DNA of 64,000 nt, taken from the NCBI RefSeq assembly GCF_015493435.1, contig NZ_WGDD01000048.1:1-64000 (forward strand), in the 5' to 3' direction. The stretch comes from Sulfurovum sp. GTDB lineage: Bacteria; Campylobacterota; Campylobacteria; Campylobacterales; Sulfurovaceae. Each line of letters starts with the position of its first letter. The first letter of the stretch is position 1. Made by a program: the position numbers and the translations under genes. Of the stretch, positions 1 to 10,937 are shown piece by piece. The notes under the pieces were generated by a model. It was given only the letters and a program-made list of their open reading frames with translations, did not search any database and was not told the origin of the DNA.

Positions 1-478
1 CAATATCATCAACGAGTATCACATTGACATCCTTTTTCCCGCTATAGACAAAATCACGGGGATGCTCAAGCCTGTATTGAAGCGGCTTACCGGAATAGTT
101 CACGTGGTTCCCTGCCCGTAAAGATGCAGGCTGTACAATGGCATGTTTCATCTTCATCGCATGGGTAAGCTGTGCTACATGGGAATACCCGCTTTTTACA
201 TTTTCATCTACACCTACGATATAGACAGTGCCGTCGTCATGCTCGATGAACTCTTTCATAAAGGGACGAAAGAGCATTTTTCCAAGCTCCCTGTAAATGC
301 GCCATCCTTCCGGTTTATGTTTGCTTAGAAGCAGCGGTTCCAAAGTACTGTAACGGTAAAAAGAAATAATATCGAGTGTACCGACGGTACGGGTATGGAC
401 AGTAGGGGAGAAAAGCGTCTCACGGCATCTATCACAAAGGACGCGAAGACTCAGCCCGCCGCAGGAACAACAGCGCAT
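1..478 (-). CDS. comF: ComF-family phosphoribosyltransferase, partial (C-terminus outside window)
   Basis: Reverse strand reads MRCCSCGGLSLRVLCDRCRETLF... with N-terminal CxxC zinc-finger and DVNVILVDDI PRPP-binding motif at the window edge. Confidence 0.75.
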   Translation of the reverse strand, partial: MRCCSCGGLSLRVLCDRCRETLFSPTVHTRTVGTLDIISFYRYSTLEPLLLSKHKPEGWRIYRELGKMLFRPFMKEFIEHDDGTVYIVGVDENVKSGYSHVAQLTHAMKMKHAIVQPASLRAGNHVNYSGKPLQYRLEHPRDFVYSGKKDVNVILVDDI

Positions 479-488
479 ATCGGCAACT

Positions 489-692
489 TTAAAACCGACC
501 TATGATCCAAAAGACCACAGAAAGAAATACTGAAACAAGCAGCATGGAGGTAATGGGAATGAATACAAAACTGTTTTCACCTTTGTAGTTTATGTCTCCG
601 GGGAGATGTCCGAACCATCCAAGCAGACCGAATTTATATGCCACACCGGCACATATCAGCCCAAGACCGATCATGATCAGTGTATTTCCCAT
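489..692 (-). CDS. DUF2905-type small membrane protein
   Basis: 67 aa, GLLGWFGHLPGDINYKGENSFVFIPITSM is typical of DUF2905. Confidence 0.75.
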   Translation of the reverse strand: MGNTLIMIGLGLICAGVAYKFGLLGWFGHLPGDINYKGENSFVFIPITSMLLVSVFLSVVFWIIGRF

Positions 693-762
693 GGGCCGCT
701 CCTTCCTCTGGATCTATCTGTCCGGGCACCTGCGCCGCAGTAAAAAAACATAAAGGGAACCC

Positions 763-1209
763 CTAAAGAATATCTCTGATGATCATGGCATAATGCAGAA
801 TGAACAGGTTCAAAATAAAGATAAGCATGGACGAGCTTCTTGAGATAAAATGCTGCAGAGGTGTCCGCTCTTTGTTATTTGTTCTGAGTGCGATAACAAA
901 ATGTATGACCGTTACGATCAGAAGTACCAGTACGAACCACAGTTTGGTACGCAGCGCATCCACTACAGGAGAGTGATAGTCGGTAAAAAGCAATTCTATC
1001 AAACCGAAATCAGTGATCATGTAAACACCTGTTGCAAGCAGGAACAGCAGTGCAACAACTTCAAAATAGCCGAAGATCGGCCCAATATGCGGATAAACCG
1101 CTTTTTGTGCCTCTTTGTCCCGCATACTCACACCGAGTGCGAACATGAAAATGGAACCGCCTATCCAGGCGATCGCTGCGATCAGGTGAATATGTATCGC
1201 CCAACCCAC
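763..1209 (-). CDS. CopD-like / DUF integral membrane protein
   Basis: 148 aa, multiple TM segments, HIHLIAAIAWIGGSIF motif resembling the copper resistance D domain. Confidence 0.55.
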   Translation of the reverse strand: MGWAIHIHLIAAIAWIGGSIFMFALGVSMRDKEAQKAVYPHIGPIFGYFEVVALLFLLATGVYMITDFGLIELLFTDYHSPVVDALRTKLWFVLVLLIVTVIHFVIALRTNNKERTPLQHFISRSSSMLIFILNLFILHYAMIIRDIL

Positions 1210-3021
1210 TTAACTATCCAACTTTAATACAGCCATAAAAGCCTCCTGGGGAACTTCCACCTTGCCGATGGATTTCATTCTTTTTTTACCTGCTTTCTGT
1301 TTTTCAAGCAGTTTCCTCTTACGGGTGATGTCTCCCCCGTAACATTTCGCCGTCACATTCTTTCCCATGGACTTGACATTGGAGCGGGCAATGACATTAT
1401 TGCCAATGCTCGCCTGGATCGCAACTTCAAAAAGCTGTCTGGGAATAAGCTCTTTGAGCTGTGCCACAAAAGCAAGCCCCCTTGTACGCGCTTTTTCTTC
1501 CGGTACGATGATCGAAAGCGAATCTACCACTTCTCCGGCTACCCTGATATCGAGTTTCACCAGTTTTCCAGGCCTGAACCCGATAGGTTCATAGTCAAAA
1601 CTCGCATACCCTTTGGTAATGGATTTGAGTTTGTCATAAAAATCCATGACGATCTCATTCATGGGAATATCATATTCCATAAGCACGCGCGTTTCATTCA
1701 GATAATCCATCTTGATCTGCACACCCCGCCGGTCATTGAGCAGTTTAATCAGGTTGCCTACATACTCCTGCGGTGTCAGAATGGTCGCTTTGACATACGG
1801 TTCGTAAATCGTATCGATCTTCTGCGGTTCAGGCAATTCGCTGGGGTTCTGTATCTCCACTTCCTCACCGTTGGTCTGTTTGACCCGGTAAACAACTGTC
1901 GGTGCTGTAGCGATGAGTTCAAGATTGAACTCTCTTTCCAGACGCTCTTTGACCACTTCCATATGCAGCATACCAAGAAAACCGGTTCTGAATCCGGAGC
2001 CCAGTGCCATGGAACTTTCCGGTTCAAAACTCAAAGAAGAATCGTTGAGCCTGAGGCGGTTGAGTGCATCACGCAAGTCTTCGAACTTATCTGTCTCTAT
2101 AGGGTAGATACCGGCAAATACAAAAGGTTTTGCCGGTTCGAAGCCGCCGATGGCTTCCGCCGTCGGATGCTTCGCATCTGTAATGGTATCGCCTACCTGG
2201 AGGGAGTCTACCGTCTTGAGACCCATGACAACGATCCCGATCTCTCCGGTACGGATCTCATCTGTCTTGACCGGAGCAATAGGGTTGGGATACATCAGGT
2301 TGAGTACCTGATGCTGGTCCTTGGTTCCCATCACCTTTACCATCTGTCCTTTGCTGATGCTTCCGTCAAAAACACGGACCAGTGCCAGCGCCCCGAGATA
2401 GTTGTCGAACCAGCTGTCATAGATAAGTGCTTTAAGCGGTGCTTCCGCATCACCTTTGGGAGCGGGGACACGCTCCACAATCGAATCAATAAGTTCTTTG
2501 ACCCCGGCCCCTGTTTTGGCAGAGACAAGGTTGTGTTCCGTCGCATCGATACCGATGGCTTCTTCAAGCTCTGTCAATACCCTGTCCGGATCAGCTGCAG
2601 GCAAATCTATTTTGTTGACCACAGGCAGCAGTTCAAGATCGTTTTCTATGGCAATATAGACATTGGCAATCGTCTGTGCCTCTACCCCCTGCGCCGCATC
2701 AACAATGAGCAGTGCACCGTCCGATGAAGCCAGGGAACGGCTGACTTCGTAAGAGAAATCCACATGGCCCGGAGTGTCTATGAGGTTGAGGATATAGTGC
2801 TCCCCGTTCTTGACATAATCAAGACGGACCGACTGTGCCTTGATCGTGATACCGCGCTCTTTTTCAATATCCATCGTATCCATCACCTGTGAAGACATTT
2901 GACGGTCACTGACTGCACCGCATTCCTGAATAATACGGTCGGCCAGAGTGGACTTGCCGTGGTCAATATGTGCAATGATGGAGAAGTTTCGGATATTTTC
3001 CTGTGGTACTTTTTTTGTCAC
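1210..3021 (-). CDS. lepA: Elongation factor 4
   Basis: 603 aa, [14 protein letters not shown]1 motif, DTPGHVDF, LepA C-terminal domain. Confidence 0.98.
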   Translation of the reverse strand: MTKKVPQENIRNFSIIAHIDHGKSTLADRIIQECGAVSDRQMSSQVMDTMDIEKERGITIKAQSVRLDYVKNGEHYILNLIDTPGHVDFSYEVSRSLASSDGALLIVDAAQGVEAQTIANVYIAIENDLELLPVVNKIDLPAADPDRVLTELEEAIGIDATEHNLVSAKTGAGVKELIDSIVERVPAPKGDAEAPLKALIYDSWFDNYLGALALVRVFDGSISKGQMVKVMGTKDQHQVLNLMYPNPIAPVKTDEIRTGEIGIVVMGLKTVDSLQVGDTITDAKHPTAEAIGGFEPAKPFVFAGIYPIETDKFEDLRDALNRLRLNDSSLSFEPESSMALGSGFRTGFLGMLHMEVVKERLEREFNLELIATAPTVVYRVKQTNGEEVEIQNPSELPEPQKIDTIYEPYVKATILTPQEYVGNLIKLLNDRRGVQIKMDYLNETRVLMEYDIPMNEIVMDFYDKLKSITKGYASFDYEPIGFRPGKLVKLDIRVAGEVVDSLSIIVPEEKARTRGLAFVAQLKELIPRQLFEVAIQASIGNNVIARSNVKSMGKNVTAKCYGGDITRKRKLLEKQKAGKKRMKSIGKVEVPQEAFMAVLKLDS

Positions 3022-3052
3022 TTTGTTCCTTGTCTCAACTTGTTGGGATTAC

Positions 3053-3121
3053 GTAGGGTGCTGTCTTCTGACAGCACGCTGCTTGATGTTGTGGTACTGT
3101 TGCAGGGAGACAGCACCCTAC
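3053..3121. repeat. REPIN-like palindromic element, copy 1
   Basis: Perfect 13-bp terminal inverted repeat GTAGGGTGCTGTC / GACAGCACCCTAC plus internal hairpin GTGCTGTC-ttct-GACAGCAC. Confidence 0.8.
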
Positions 3122-3126
3122 AGCGT

Positions 3127-4062
3127 CTAATTGGTTTCGAAAAGAGAATTCACACTTTCATTGTTATGTACCCTTCGGATTACTTCACCGAGCATGGAAG
3201 CCGTGGAAAGCATCTTTATCTTCTTGCACGTTCTGGTCATCGGAATGGTATTGGCAACAACCAGCTCGTCAAGCTCACCCTCTTCAATACGATCATAGGC
3301 AGGACCGGAAAGTACCGGGTGTGTACAGCAGGCCATAACGGATGCCGCTCCAAGCTCTTTCAGTGCTTTGGCCCCTTTGACCATGGTACCGGCTGTATCT
3401 ACCATGTCATCTATCAGTATTACATCTTTCCCCTTGACATCGCCGATCACGTTCATCACTTCGGAGACATTGGCTTTTTCACGGCGTTTGTCGACAATGA
3501 CCATATCGAGCCCGAGTTTGCTGGCAAAATACCTGGCCCTTGCCACACCGCCGATATCAGGAGAAGCGATCACAGGATTTGGGAAATTCTTCGCTTTGAT
3601 ATAATCCATAAAGAGAATCGCACCATACAGGTTATCGACAGGAATATCAAAGAAACCCTGTATCTGCGAAGCATGCAGATCGACAGTCACCATACGTGTT
3701 ATACCCGCTGTTTCCATGAGGTTTGCGACCAGTTTGGCTGTAATAGGTACCCTCGGCGCCGCTTTTCTGTCCTGCCGTGCATAACCATAATACGGTACGA
3801 CCGCAGTAATGGACTTGGCGGAAGAACGTTTCAGTGCATCGGTCATGATAAGCAGTTCCATCAAGTTGGCATTGGCCGGCGCAGAAGTCGGCTGGACAAT
3901 AAATACATCTTTACCGCGTACACTCTCAGAGATCTGAACATTGATCTCACCGTCGGAAAAACGGTTTATACTGGCTTTGGAAAGAGGCATTTCAAGGTAG
4001 GTAGCTATCTCTTCCGAGAGTTCAGGGTTAGAAGTTCCGGAAAATATCATATATCCGCTCAT
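3127..4062 (-). CDS. prs: Ribose-phosphate pyrophosphokinase
   Basis: 311 aa, DLHASQIQGFFDIPVDNL and VILIDDMVDTAGT motifs. Confidence 0.98.
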   Translation of the reverse strand: MSGYMIFSGTSNPELSEEIATYLEMPLSKASINRFSDGEINVQISESVRGKDVFIVQPTSAPANANLMELLIMTDALKRSSAKSITAVVPYYGYARQDRKAAPRVPITAKLVANLMETAGITRMVTVDLHASQIQGFFDIPVDNLYGAILFMDYIKAKNFPNPVIASPDIGGVARARYFASKLGLDMVIVDKRREKANVSEVMNVIGDVKGKDVILIDDMVDTAGTMVKGAKALKELGAASVMACCTHPVLSGPAYDRIEEGELDELVVANTIPMTRTCKKIKMLSTASMLGEVIRRVHNNESVNSLFETN

Positions 4063-4262
4063 TATAATGTACCTTCATATAAAATTTGGTAGACGTATTT
4101 TACACCAAATAGCCTAAAGGGAACCTCTACCAACCGCTGAATCTGCCCCAAGAAGATCTGATGCCAGGATTAAATCTCCGCACAAAGGGAATATAAAGCG
4201 CTTTGATACTACACTATTACCGCATTAATTAAATAAAATAAAACAGATAAGTACAGATTGAG

Positions 4263-4772
4263 ATGATAAGACAGTTTTTTAGAAAAGCAGCAACACACAA
4301 AGACAAATTCGACCATATTTTGGATAAATACAAAATACCGAGAGAATATTTCAATATTAACAGAAAAATGATCACCAAAGGTATACTCGTCGGCCTCTTC
4401 TGGGGTTTCATTCCCATGCCGATGCAAATGGCAGGGGTCATGATAACCACTCCCCTGCTGCGTTTCAATGTTCCCATTGGACTGGCCACTGTCTGGCTGA
4501 GCAATCCTTTTACCTATCCGCCGCTGTGGTATCTTGAATATGTGACAGGAAATTTCATTCTGGGCTATGAAGGCGTACATGATGTTCACCTTACCATGCA
4601 ATGGTTTGAGGATAACTGGGATCATATCGTTGTGCCGCTCTATGTCGGTACCGCGTTCTACTCTACCATTGTCGCCTACCTCATTTACCTGCTGCTGAAC
4701 TGGATGTGGAAACGTTCAGCAATGAAAGAGTGGCATGAAAGAAAGTGCAAACGGGACAAACAGGGGGATTAG
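4263..4772 (+). CDS. DUF2062 membrane protein
   Basis: 169 aa, GLFWGFIPMPMQMAGVMITTPLLRFNVPIGLATVWLSNPFTYPPLW signature. Confidence 0.85.
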   Translation: MIRQFFRKAATHKDKFDHILDKYKIPREYFNINRKMITKGILVGLFWGFIPMPMQMAGVMITTPLLRFNVPIGLATVWLSNPFTYPPLWYLEYVTGNFILGYEGVHDVHLTMQWFEDNWDHIVVPLYVGTAFYSTIVAYLIYLLLNWMWKRSAMKEWHERKCKRDKQGD

Positions 4773-4833
4773 GAGCAACTCTCCCCTCTGCTATTGACGC
4801 GGATGGGCAGTAACTTTCCTGCTGCTTCCGGGT

Positions 4834-5856
4834 TTAGCAGATCACTCCGCCGCCCAACAGTCTTTTACCGTCATAAAATGCGGCGACCTGCCCTTTGGCA
4901 AGTCCGAAGACCGGTTCCTTCAGGCGGACTGTGGCCTTCTCTCCTTCTATCTTGACATGACAGGGTACAGCGCTTGTACGGTAGCGTACTTTTACTTCGC
5001 AATCGAACTCTGTCAAAGCTTCAAAAAGATTGATCTCTTTCACTTCAAAAGCATTCTCTTCGAGTTTTTCACGTGTACCGACTACGATCTGATTGTCTTC
5101 GGGTTTGATCTCTACGACAAAATGCGGATCATGTGCACCGTTGACGAAGAAGCCTCTGCGCTTGCCGATAGTATAGTGCATATAGCCTTTGTGGGTTCCG
5201 ACCACATTACCCTCGGTATCGACCGTCTCTCCGGGTACATCAATATTCATATGTTTTGCCAGCACCTCATCATAGGTATTTTCCACGAAACAGATCTCTG
5301 AACTCTCTTTTTGTGTCGAAAATTCTTTGAGCGGTTCAATCTCGGCGGCATAGGCTTTGACATCCTCTTTCACCCAGGTACCAAGAGGAAAAATGAGCCT
5401 CGGAAGAACTTCTTTTTTCACTTCTGAAAGAAAATAGCTCTGATCTTTGTTGGTGTCGTCTGCCGCGTAAATAAAGCTGCCGTCACACTGGATATAGTGT
5501 CCCGTAGCGATAAAATCGGCACCGATACTGTCTGCAAAATCAATCATCTTTCCGAACTTTATGGTACGGTTGCACATGACACAGGGATTGGGCGTAAGTC
5601 CCTGTTTGTAACTTTCTACAAAATATTCATATACATTCGCATTGAAGGCTTCGCTCAAGTCGTAGAAATGGACCTTTACCCCCAGGTAGTCGGCGACTTT
5701 CTGTACTTTTTTCCAGTTCTCTTCATGGTATCCGGGTTTGTCGTGCAGCTTCATATAGACACCTTCGACCTCATACCCTTCTTTTTGGAGCAGGACCGAT
5801 GTTACGGTAGAATCAACCCCGCCGCTCATTCCTACAAGCACTTTTCCTTTTTTCAT
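4834..5856 (-). CDS. mnmA: tRNA-specific 2-thiouridylase
   Basis: 340 aa, [15 protein letters not shown] and [13 protein letters not shown]. Confidence 0.97.
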   Translation of the reverse strand: MKKGKVLVGMSGGVDSTVTSVLLQKEGYEVEGVYMKLHDKPGYHEENWKKVQKVADYLGVKVHFYDLSEAFNANVYEYFVESYKQGLTPNPCVMCNRTIKFGKMIDFADSIGADFIATGHYIQCDGSFIYAADDTNKDQSYFLSEVKKEVLPRLIFPLGTWVKEDVKAYAAEIEPLKEFSTQKESSEICFVENTYDEVLAKHMNIDVPGETVDTEGNVVGTHKGYMHYTIGKRRGFFVNGAHDPHFVVEIKPEDNQIVVGTREKLEENAFEVKEINLFEALTEFDCEVKVRYRTSAVPCHVKIEGEKATVRLKEPVFGLAKGQVAAFYDGKRLLGGGVIC

Positions 5857-6335
5857 TGTTTTTCCACCTCTTTTATCTGTACAGCGATTTCATCATCCAC
5901 CATGACAAGTGCGGCAGATGCGATCTTTTTTTCCTCTGCGTAGAGCAGGATATTATCCATATCGATCTGTGCCGTCTCTATCTTGTGTCCTGCCTCAAGT
6001 ACCCTGCTTTGCAGTATTCCCAGGGAAATCTTTATGTTTTTATATTTTTTACTATCAAATTCTTCTGCCGTATCTCTGCAGGCTTCCATGACCCTAATGG
6101 TCATCCCTTCATCACAGGAAGACAGTACGGCTTTGGCAGAGCCATGCTCTTTTGAAACAAGCAGCATATCCATACGGCTCATCCCCAGAAGCAGAAGGTC
6201 CCCTTTTCTCAGTTTCCTAAGTGCGGCTTTTTTGACAGAAACAGAAGGCAGACACAATTCATATTCCGGATAACACTGATGTTTCTGCATCAGTTTTTCC
6301 AGCCGGAGTGCCTGGTTTTCAGCCATCATGCACAT
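5853..6335 (-). CDS. Hypothetical protein with SpoA/FliN-like C-terminus
   Basis: 160 aa; [21 protein letters not shown] and [14 protein letters not shown] resemble SpoA (FliN/FliY) segments; directly downstream of flhF. Confidence 0.4.
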   Translation of the reverse strand: MCMMAENQALRLEKLMQKHQCYPEYELCLPSVSVKKAALRKLRKGDLLLLGMSRMDMLLVSKEHGSAKAVLSSCDEGMTIRVMEACRDTAEEFDSKKYKNIKISLGILQSRVLEAGHKIETAQIDMDNILLYAEEKKIASAALVMVDDEIAVQIKEVEKQ

Positions 6336-7407
6336 CTCCTATAAACTGTTCAAGCAAATATTCTTTACTGGCCGCAAGAAGATCGTCAGGTACCTCCTGG
6401 CCTGTCGAAAAATAACTCATCGGCAGCTCATACAGCAGCATAAAATTCATCAGTGTACCGAAGTGTTTCGTTTCGTCAAACTTGGAAATGATCACTGAAT
6501 CCAGGTTTAGAAAAGAAAAGTTCTCATAAATATCTTCCATATCTTCATACTTCACCGTTGCCGCAAGTACCAGTGCCACTTCGAGCTTTTTGGGTATCTT
6601 TGTATTGACAAATTCGATCGTTTTGACGAACTTCTGTGTATCGTACGGGGACATACCGGCGGTATCTACCAGAATGATATCATGGGAACCCAGTTCTTCT
6701 ATCTTTTTTCCGAAAGCATCCGCTGATGCAATGGAATAATGTTCTATCTGCATGATGTCTGCATAATGTGCCAACTGCTCGATGGCACCGACCTTGTAAC
6801 TGTCAAGGTTGATGAGAGCCACTTTATAGGGCCGTTCAAGCAGGTAGGCATAACGTGCCGCCAGTTTGGCAATCGTGGTCGTCTTCCCCACCCCCGTCGG
6901 CCCGACAAGCATCATGATCTTCGATGTGTCCAGCTCTTCTTCTTTGACCTTGAGTGTCTCATCGATCTCTTCAAGCAGGTAGGAGACAAGAAGCTGGGCA
7001 TCTTCCATGACCGGTGTACCGATGAGCGGAATAAGAATAGTATCGAGCCAGCGTTCGCTAATACCTTTTTTCATAAAAAGTTTTTTGACATCATCTGCCA
7101 CATCGCCGAATCTGCCTTTTTCCAGCAGTCCGTCCCGCATTGCTTCAAGCTGTGTTTTCAGTTCGCCTATTTCACCGAGAAGCGCCTCTTCTTCATTTTC
7201 CAATTCGCTTTTCGGTACCTGTGTACCGAAAGATCTTTCCATAAAAAGTTCTTTGGGTACGGCAATGACCACTTCCGAGCGCAGTTCGTCATCACTGTAC
7301 TTCACCTGTTTTGCAGAGACGATCCTGATATCGGTACCGTATTTTTCCACCGCCTGTTCATAGGCATTTTTGGGGTTGGAGGCTACAAATGTTTCATTGA
7401 TCATCAT
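6319..7407 (-). CDS. flhF: Flagellar biosynthesis SRP-type GTPase FlhF
   Basis: MLVGPTGVGKTTTIAKLAARYA, ILVDTAGMSPYD; start placed at MMINETF. Confidence 0.9.
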   Translation of the reverse strand: MMINETFVASNPKNAYEQAVEKYGTDIRIVSAKQVKYSDDELRSEVVIAVPKELFMERSFGTQVPKSELENEEEALLGEIGELKTQLEAMRDGLLEKGRFGDVADDVKKLFMKKGISERWLDTILIPLIGTPVMEDAQLLVSYLLEEIDETLKVKEEELDTSKIMMLVGPTGVGKTTTIAKLAARYAYLLERPYKVALINLDSYKVGAIEQLAHYADIMQIEHYSIASADAFGKKIEELGSHDIILVDTAGMSPYDTQKFVKTIEFVNTKIPKKLEVALVLAATVKYEDMEDIYENFSFLNLDSVIISKFDETKHFGTLMNFMLLYELPMSYFSTGQEVPDDLLAASKEYLLEQFIGDVHDG

Positions 7408-7901
7408 CTTACCTTTGTTTTCATCATCGAGAGAGGGATCAGCACCGAAGCCCTCTGCATCCATGCAGGATGGGGAAGTGTCAGTTCTCTGCTCTGCATT
7501 GTTATATTTTCATAGAATATCAGGTCGATATCCAGGGTTCTCGGTCCATCCTTGAAAAGACGTTTTCTTCCGAATTTTTTTTCTACCCGAAGCACATAGC
7601 GCAACAGCTGCTTCGGCGTCAGGTCAGTTTCTACCCAGATCAGTGCATTTAGGAAATCAGCCTGTTCCAGAAAGCCGAACGGCGGATTTTTCAATAGAGG
7701 AGAAGTCTCAAGCACATGAACAAAACCGGATGCTTTGAAATACCAGTAAAGATGTTCAAAACGCCGAAGTACATCACCCATGTTCCCGCCGATCCCAAGC
7801 AGCGCTTTATAGCGCATACGTGAATTTCTGTTGGTATTATAGGGAAAATGCGGGGTAAAAAGCAATGTCAGGTCTTTGTTCAATTGTTTTCTTTTTACCA
7901 T
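7404..7901 (-). CDS. folK: 2-amino-4-hydroxy-6-hydroxymethyldihydropteridine pyrophosphokinase
   Basis: GIGGNMGDVLRRF, GPRTLDIDLIFY, LPHPAWMQRASVLIPL; start codon uncertain. Confidence 0.93.
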   Translation of the reverse strand: MVKRKQLNKDLTLLFTPHFPYNTNRNSRMRYKALLGIGGNMGDVLRRFEHLYWYFKASGFVHVLETSPLLKNPPFGFLEQADFLNALIWVETDLTPKQLLRYVLRVEKKFGRKRLFKDGPRTLDIDLIFYENITMQSRELTLPHPAWMQRASVLIPLSMMKTKVR

Positions 7902-7920
7902 TCATTTTCCTCGTTTATCC

Positions 7921-7990
7921 TGGGGTGCTGCCTCCCGACAGCACCCATGATGTTGCAAAATGGTACCGTGGGAACACGACAGCCCCCTAT
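7921..7990. repeat. REPIN-like palindromic element, copy 2 (degenerate)
   Basis: TGGGGTGCTGCCTCCCGACAGCACCC ... GACAGCCCCCTAT; imperfect version of copy 1. Confidence 0.65.
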
Positions 7991-7994
7991 AGTA

Positions 7995-9014
7995 TCAAAG
8001 TACCCGTGCTTTTCCGTCCACCATGGCTACCATATCTTCGATGCGTATACCGAACTCTCCGGGAATGTAGATACCCGGTTCTATCGTATAAACCATACCA
8101 TCCTCTATAATCGTGTCTGAACGGCTGGAAATATAGGGCATTTCATGAATATCCAATCCTACACCGTGACCTGTCGAATGCACATAATATGCTCCAAAGC
8201 CTGCCTTGTCGATGAAATCGCGTGTCAGGGCGTCCACTTCTTTGGCTTTCATGCCGGAACGGGCCCTGGAAATAGCTCTGTCATGGGCTTTGAGCACAGT
8301 ATCATATGCTTTTTGGATCTTTTTTTTCCCAAAAGACTGCTTGGTACCAAAGAGAAAATCTTTCTCGGCATGCACCGTACGTGTTCTGTCCGAACAGTAG
8401 CGTTTGTATTTCAGCCCGGCATCCACCAGCAGCAGATCACCTTTTTTTAATTTTTTCTTTGTCGGTGTCGCGTGCGGTCTGGCAGCATTGGCATTAATGG
8501 CTACAATGGGGTCAAAACTGAGATCATACTTTCCAAAACCGCCCAGAACTGTTTTGGCTCTGTACGTCAAAGTAAACTCGTTTTCGCCAAAACCTTTCTC
8601 ATTGAACTCTTTTGCCAGTGCGTTAAAGGCTTTGGCACCAAGCCTGGCTGCTTTGGAAAGTATCTTCAGTTCTTCGTCACTCTTGATGATCCGTTTTTTA
8701 TGTGAAAGATCCGGCTCCGCTGCAAAAACGGTCTTCGTTCCGGACGTGATTTTTTCAAATCCTGCCACACTCCACTCTTTCGGATCAAAACGTACTTTCC
8801 CAACACGGGCTTTTTTCAGTATTTTAGCTGCTCTGCCGTACAGGTCTCCGTCTATAACAACTTTGGCCTTTCTGACATGTTCCCGTGCATCAACCGTATA
8901 GCGGCTGTCCGTAATAAAAAATGCTTCTTTCCCCAAATGCAGGTAGAGTGCATTGTCACAGCTGTATCCGCATTCATAGTAAACAGCATTTTCATTTTTG
9001 AGCATATAGTTCAT
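7995..9014 (-). CDS. pepQ: M24 family Xaa-Pro aminopeptidase
   Basis: 339 aa, VDAGLKYKRYCSDRTRT, HSTGHGVGLDIHEMPYI, YTIEPGIYI. Confidence 0.9.
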   Translation of the reverse strand: MNYMLKNENAVYYECGYSCDNALYLHLGKEAFFITDSRYTVDAREHVRKAKVVIDGDLYGRAAKILKKARVGKVRFDPKEWSVAGFEKITSGTKTVFAAEPDLSHKKRIIKSDEELKILSKAARLGAKAFNALAKEFNEKGFGENEFTLTYRAKTVLGGFGKYDLSFDPIVAINANAARPHATPTKKKLKKGDLLLVDAGLKYKRYCSDRTRTVHAEKDFLFGTKQSFGKKKIQKAYDTVLKAHDRAISRARSGMKAKEVDALTRDFIDKAGFGAYYVHSTGHGVGLDIHEMPYISSRSDTIIEDGMVYTIEPGIYIPGEFGIRIEDMVAMVDGKARVL

Positions 9015-9127
9015 GTAAAGCCTTTTTTAAAAATCGGAAGGTGACTGCGGGGTGCGGTATTTCGCACCGTTCAACCCTGTACAGGTCGAGAGAGTGTCTT
9101 CTGCAGGAAACACAGAAGTTGAGGGTT

Positions 9128-9622
9128 TTACTGCTGCTGTTGCTGTGCCGCTGCCTGTGTTTTAGCCTGGTGTTCTCTCATCGCAGCCACTTCGGAAAGT
9201 ATCTGCGTCATACCGACCATCGCAAGATGGTAACCGAACGGCCCCATACCTATGATTTGACCTGCACATACCGGAGCGAGCAGGGATTTATGTCTGAACT
9301 CTTCTCTCTGATGAATGTTTGAAAGGTGTACTTCCAGTGTCGGAAGCTGTACCGCAGCGATCGCATCACGGATGGCGATGGAGGTATGCGTATAAGCTGC
9401 CGCATTGATGATGATCCCGTCCGCATCTCCGATACATTCCTGAATACGGTCTACGATCTCACCCTCAAGATTGCTCTGAAAAAACTCAATATCAACTTTG
9501 TTCTGCTCTGCAAATCCCTTCATTTGCTTGTGGATATCTTCGAGTTTCATCGGACCATAGATATTCTGTTCTCTGATTCCGAGCATATTGAGGTTTGGAC
9601 CCTGGATTACAACTATTTTCAT
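9128..9622 (-). CDS. aroQ: Type II 3-dehydroquinate dehydratase
   Basis: [50 protein letters not shown]. Confidence 0.97.
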   Translation of the reverse strand: MKIVVIQGPNLNMLGIREQNIYGPMKLEDIHKQMKGFAEQNKVDIEFFQSNLEGEIVDRIQECIGDADGIIINAAAYTHTSIAIRDAIAAVQLPTLEVHLSNIHQREEFRHKSLLAPVCAGQIIGMGPFGYHLAMVGMTQILSEVAAMREHQAKTQAAAQQQQQ

Positions 9623-9713
9623 TTAACTACCTTCTTAATATATATTTTGGGTATTATTTTATCCAAATAGGGTTAAAGGGTACCTATGAAATATCCCAAA
9701 CAGGAGAGATTTT

Positions 9714-10937
9714 ATGAAAATCATCATTGCTGACTACATCTATAGAGACGGAAAGTTTGCTGAAAACCTTGCTATTGCGTTTGGCACACACATTGAAGCG
9801 GTCGATCTTCCGGAAAAACTTTTGAAAAAATATCCCGATGCAAAGCTGATACGGACCAAACCCTACACCGTACTCTTCCCCGGTTTTATCAATACCCATG
9901 TACACCTTGAATTCTCGGCGAATAAAACCTCGCTCAAGTACGGTACCTTCATGCCGTGGCTCGATTCGGTCATAGAACACCGTGACGACCTGATGAAAGA
10001 CTGCAGCAATGAGATCATGCAGAACGAATGTCAGGAAATGCTGCGTTCGGGCATTACCGCTTTTGGTGCCATTTCCAGTTTCGGGACGGAACTTCAAGTC
10101 TGCGAAGAAAGCCCGCAGCGGGTAGTCTTTTTTAATGAACTCATCGGCTCCAATGCACAGTATGCCGATATGCTCTACGGAGATTTTCTGGAACGCATCA
10201 AAGCTTCGCAGAGTTGTGATGCAGACAGTCTCATTACGCCTGCTGTCGCCATCCACTCGCCCTACTCGGTGCATCCGGTCATTCTGCAGAAAGCCGTCAG
10301 CCTTGCCAAACAGAACAAAATGCCCCTTACGACACATTTTCTTGAATCTCAGGCCGAACGCGAGTGGCTCGAGAAGGCAGAAGGAGACTTTAAAACCTTT
10401 TTTGAAAAATTCTTCAACACGTCCACACCGGTCACTACCATCAGGGAATTCATGCATGCCTTCGACACTTACCCGACACACTTTGTGCACTGCGTACAGG
10501 CAAATGATGAAGAATTGGCATATCTTGCGCAAAAAGGACACACCGTGGCGCACTGTCCGCGTTCCAACCGCTACCTTGGATGCGGCAGGCTTGCCATAGA
10601 GAAGCTGAGAGCACTTGAACTTCCCTACAGTGTAGCCACAGACGGACTGAGTTCGAACGATTCACTCAACATATTCGATGAGTTCAGGTCGGCAATCATG
10701 CTGCACCACCAGGCCCCTGTCCAGGAGCTTTCACTCAGGCTCATCAAAGCTGCTACCGAAGATGCGGCTAAAGCCCTGGGCCTGAACAGCGGCACTCTTG
10801 AAGTAGGAAAGAATGCAGACTTTGCTCTCGTTACACTGCCTGAACTCCCCAAGCGTCCGGAAGAGATCGCACTGTGGAGCATACTCTATACCAGACAGGC
10901 GGATGCGGTCTACATAGAAGGAGAACAATATGTTTGA
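9714..10937 (+). CDS. mqnF: Amidohydrolase, aminofutalosine deaminase family (futalosine menaquinone pathway)
   Basis: 407 aa, PGFINTHVHLEFSANKTSLKYG, HCPRSNRYLGCG, ATDGLSSNDSLNIFDE. Confidence 0.8.
   Translation: MKIIIADYIYRDGKFAENLAIAFGTHIEAVDLPEKLLKKYPDAKLIRTKPYTVLFPGFINTHVHLEFSANKTSLKYGTFMPWLDSVIEHRDDLMKDCSNEIMQNECQEMLRSGITAFGAISSFGTELQVCEESPQRVVFFNELIGSNAQYADMLYGDFLERIKASQSCDADSLITPAVAIHSPYSVHPVILQKAVSLAKQNKMPLTTHFLESQAEREWLEKAEGDFKTFFEKFFNTSTPVTTIREFMHAFDTYPTHFVHCVQANDEELAYLAQKGHTVAHCPRSNRYLGCGRLAIEKLRALELPYSVATDGLSSNDSLNIFDEFRSAIMLHHQAPVQELSLRLIKAATEDAAKALGLNSGTLEVGKNADFALVTLPELPKRPEEIALWSILYTRQADAVYIEGEQYV

Noticed and set aside
1963-2727. 254-aa + strand ORF
   Set aside because: Antisense shadow of lepA
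2899-4092. 397-aa + strand ORF
   Set aside because: Antisense to prs and the lepA start; translated product has no domain logic and prs is unambiguous
9684-10553. 289-aa - strand ORF
   Set aside because: Antisense shadow of the aminofutalosine deaminase gene
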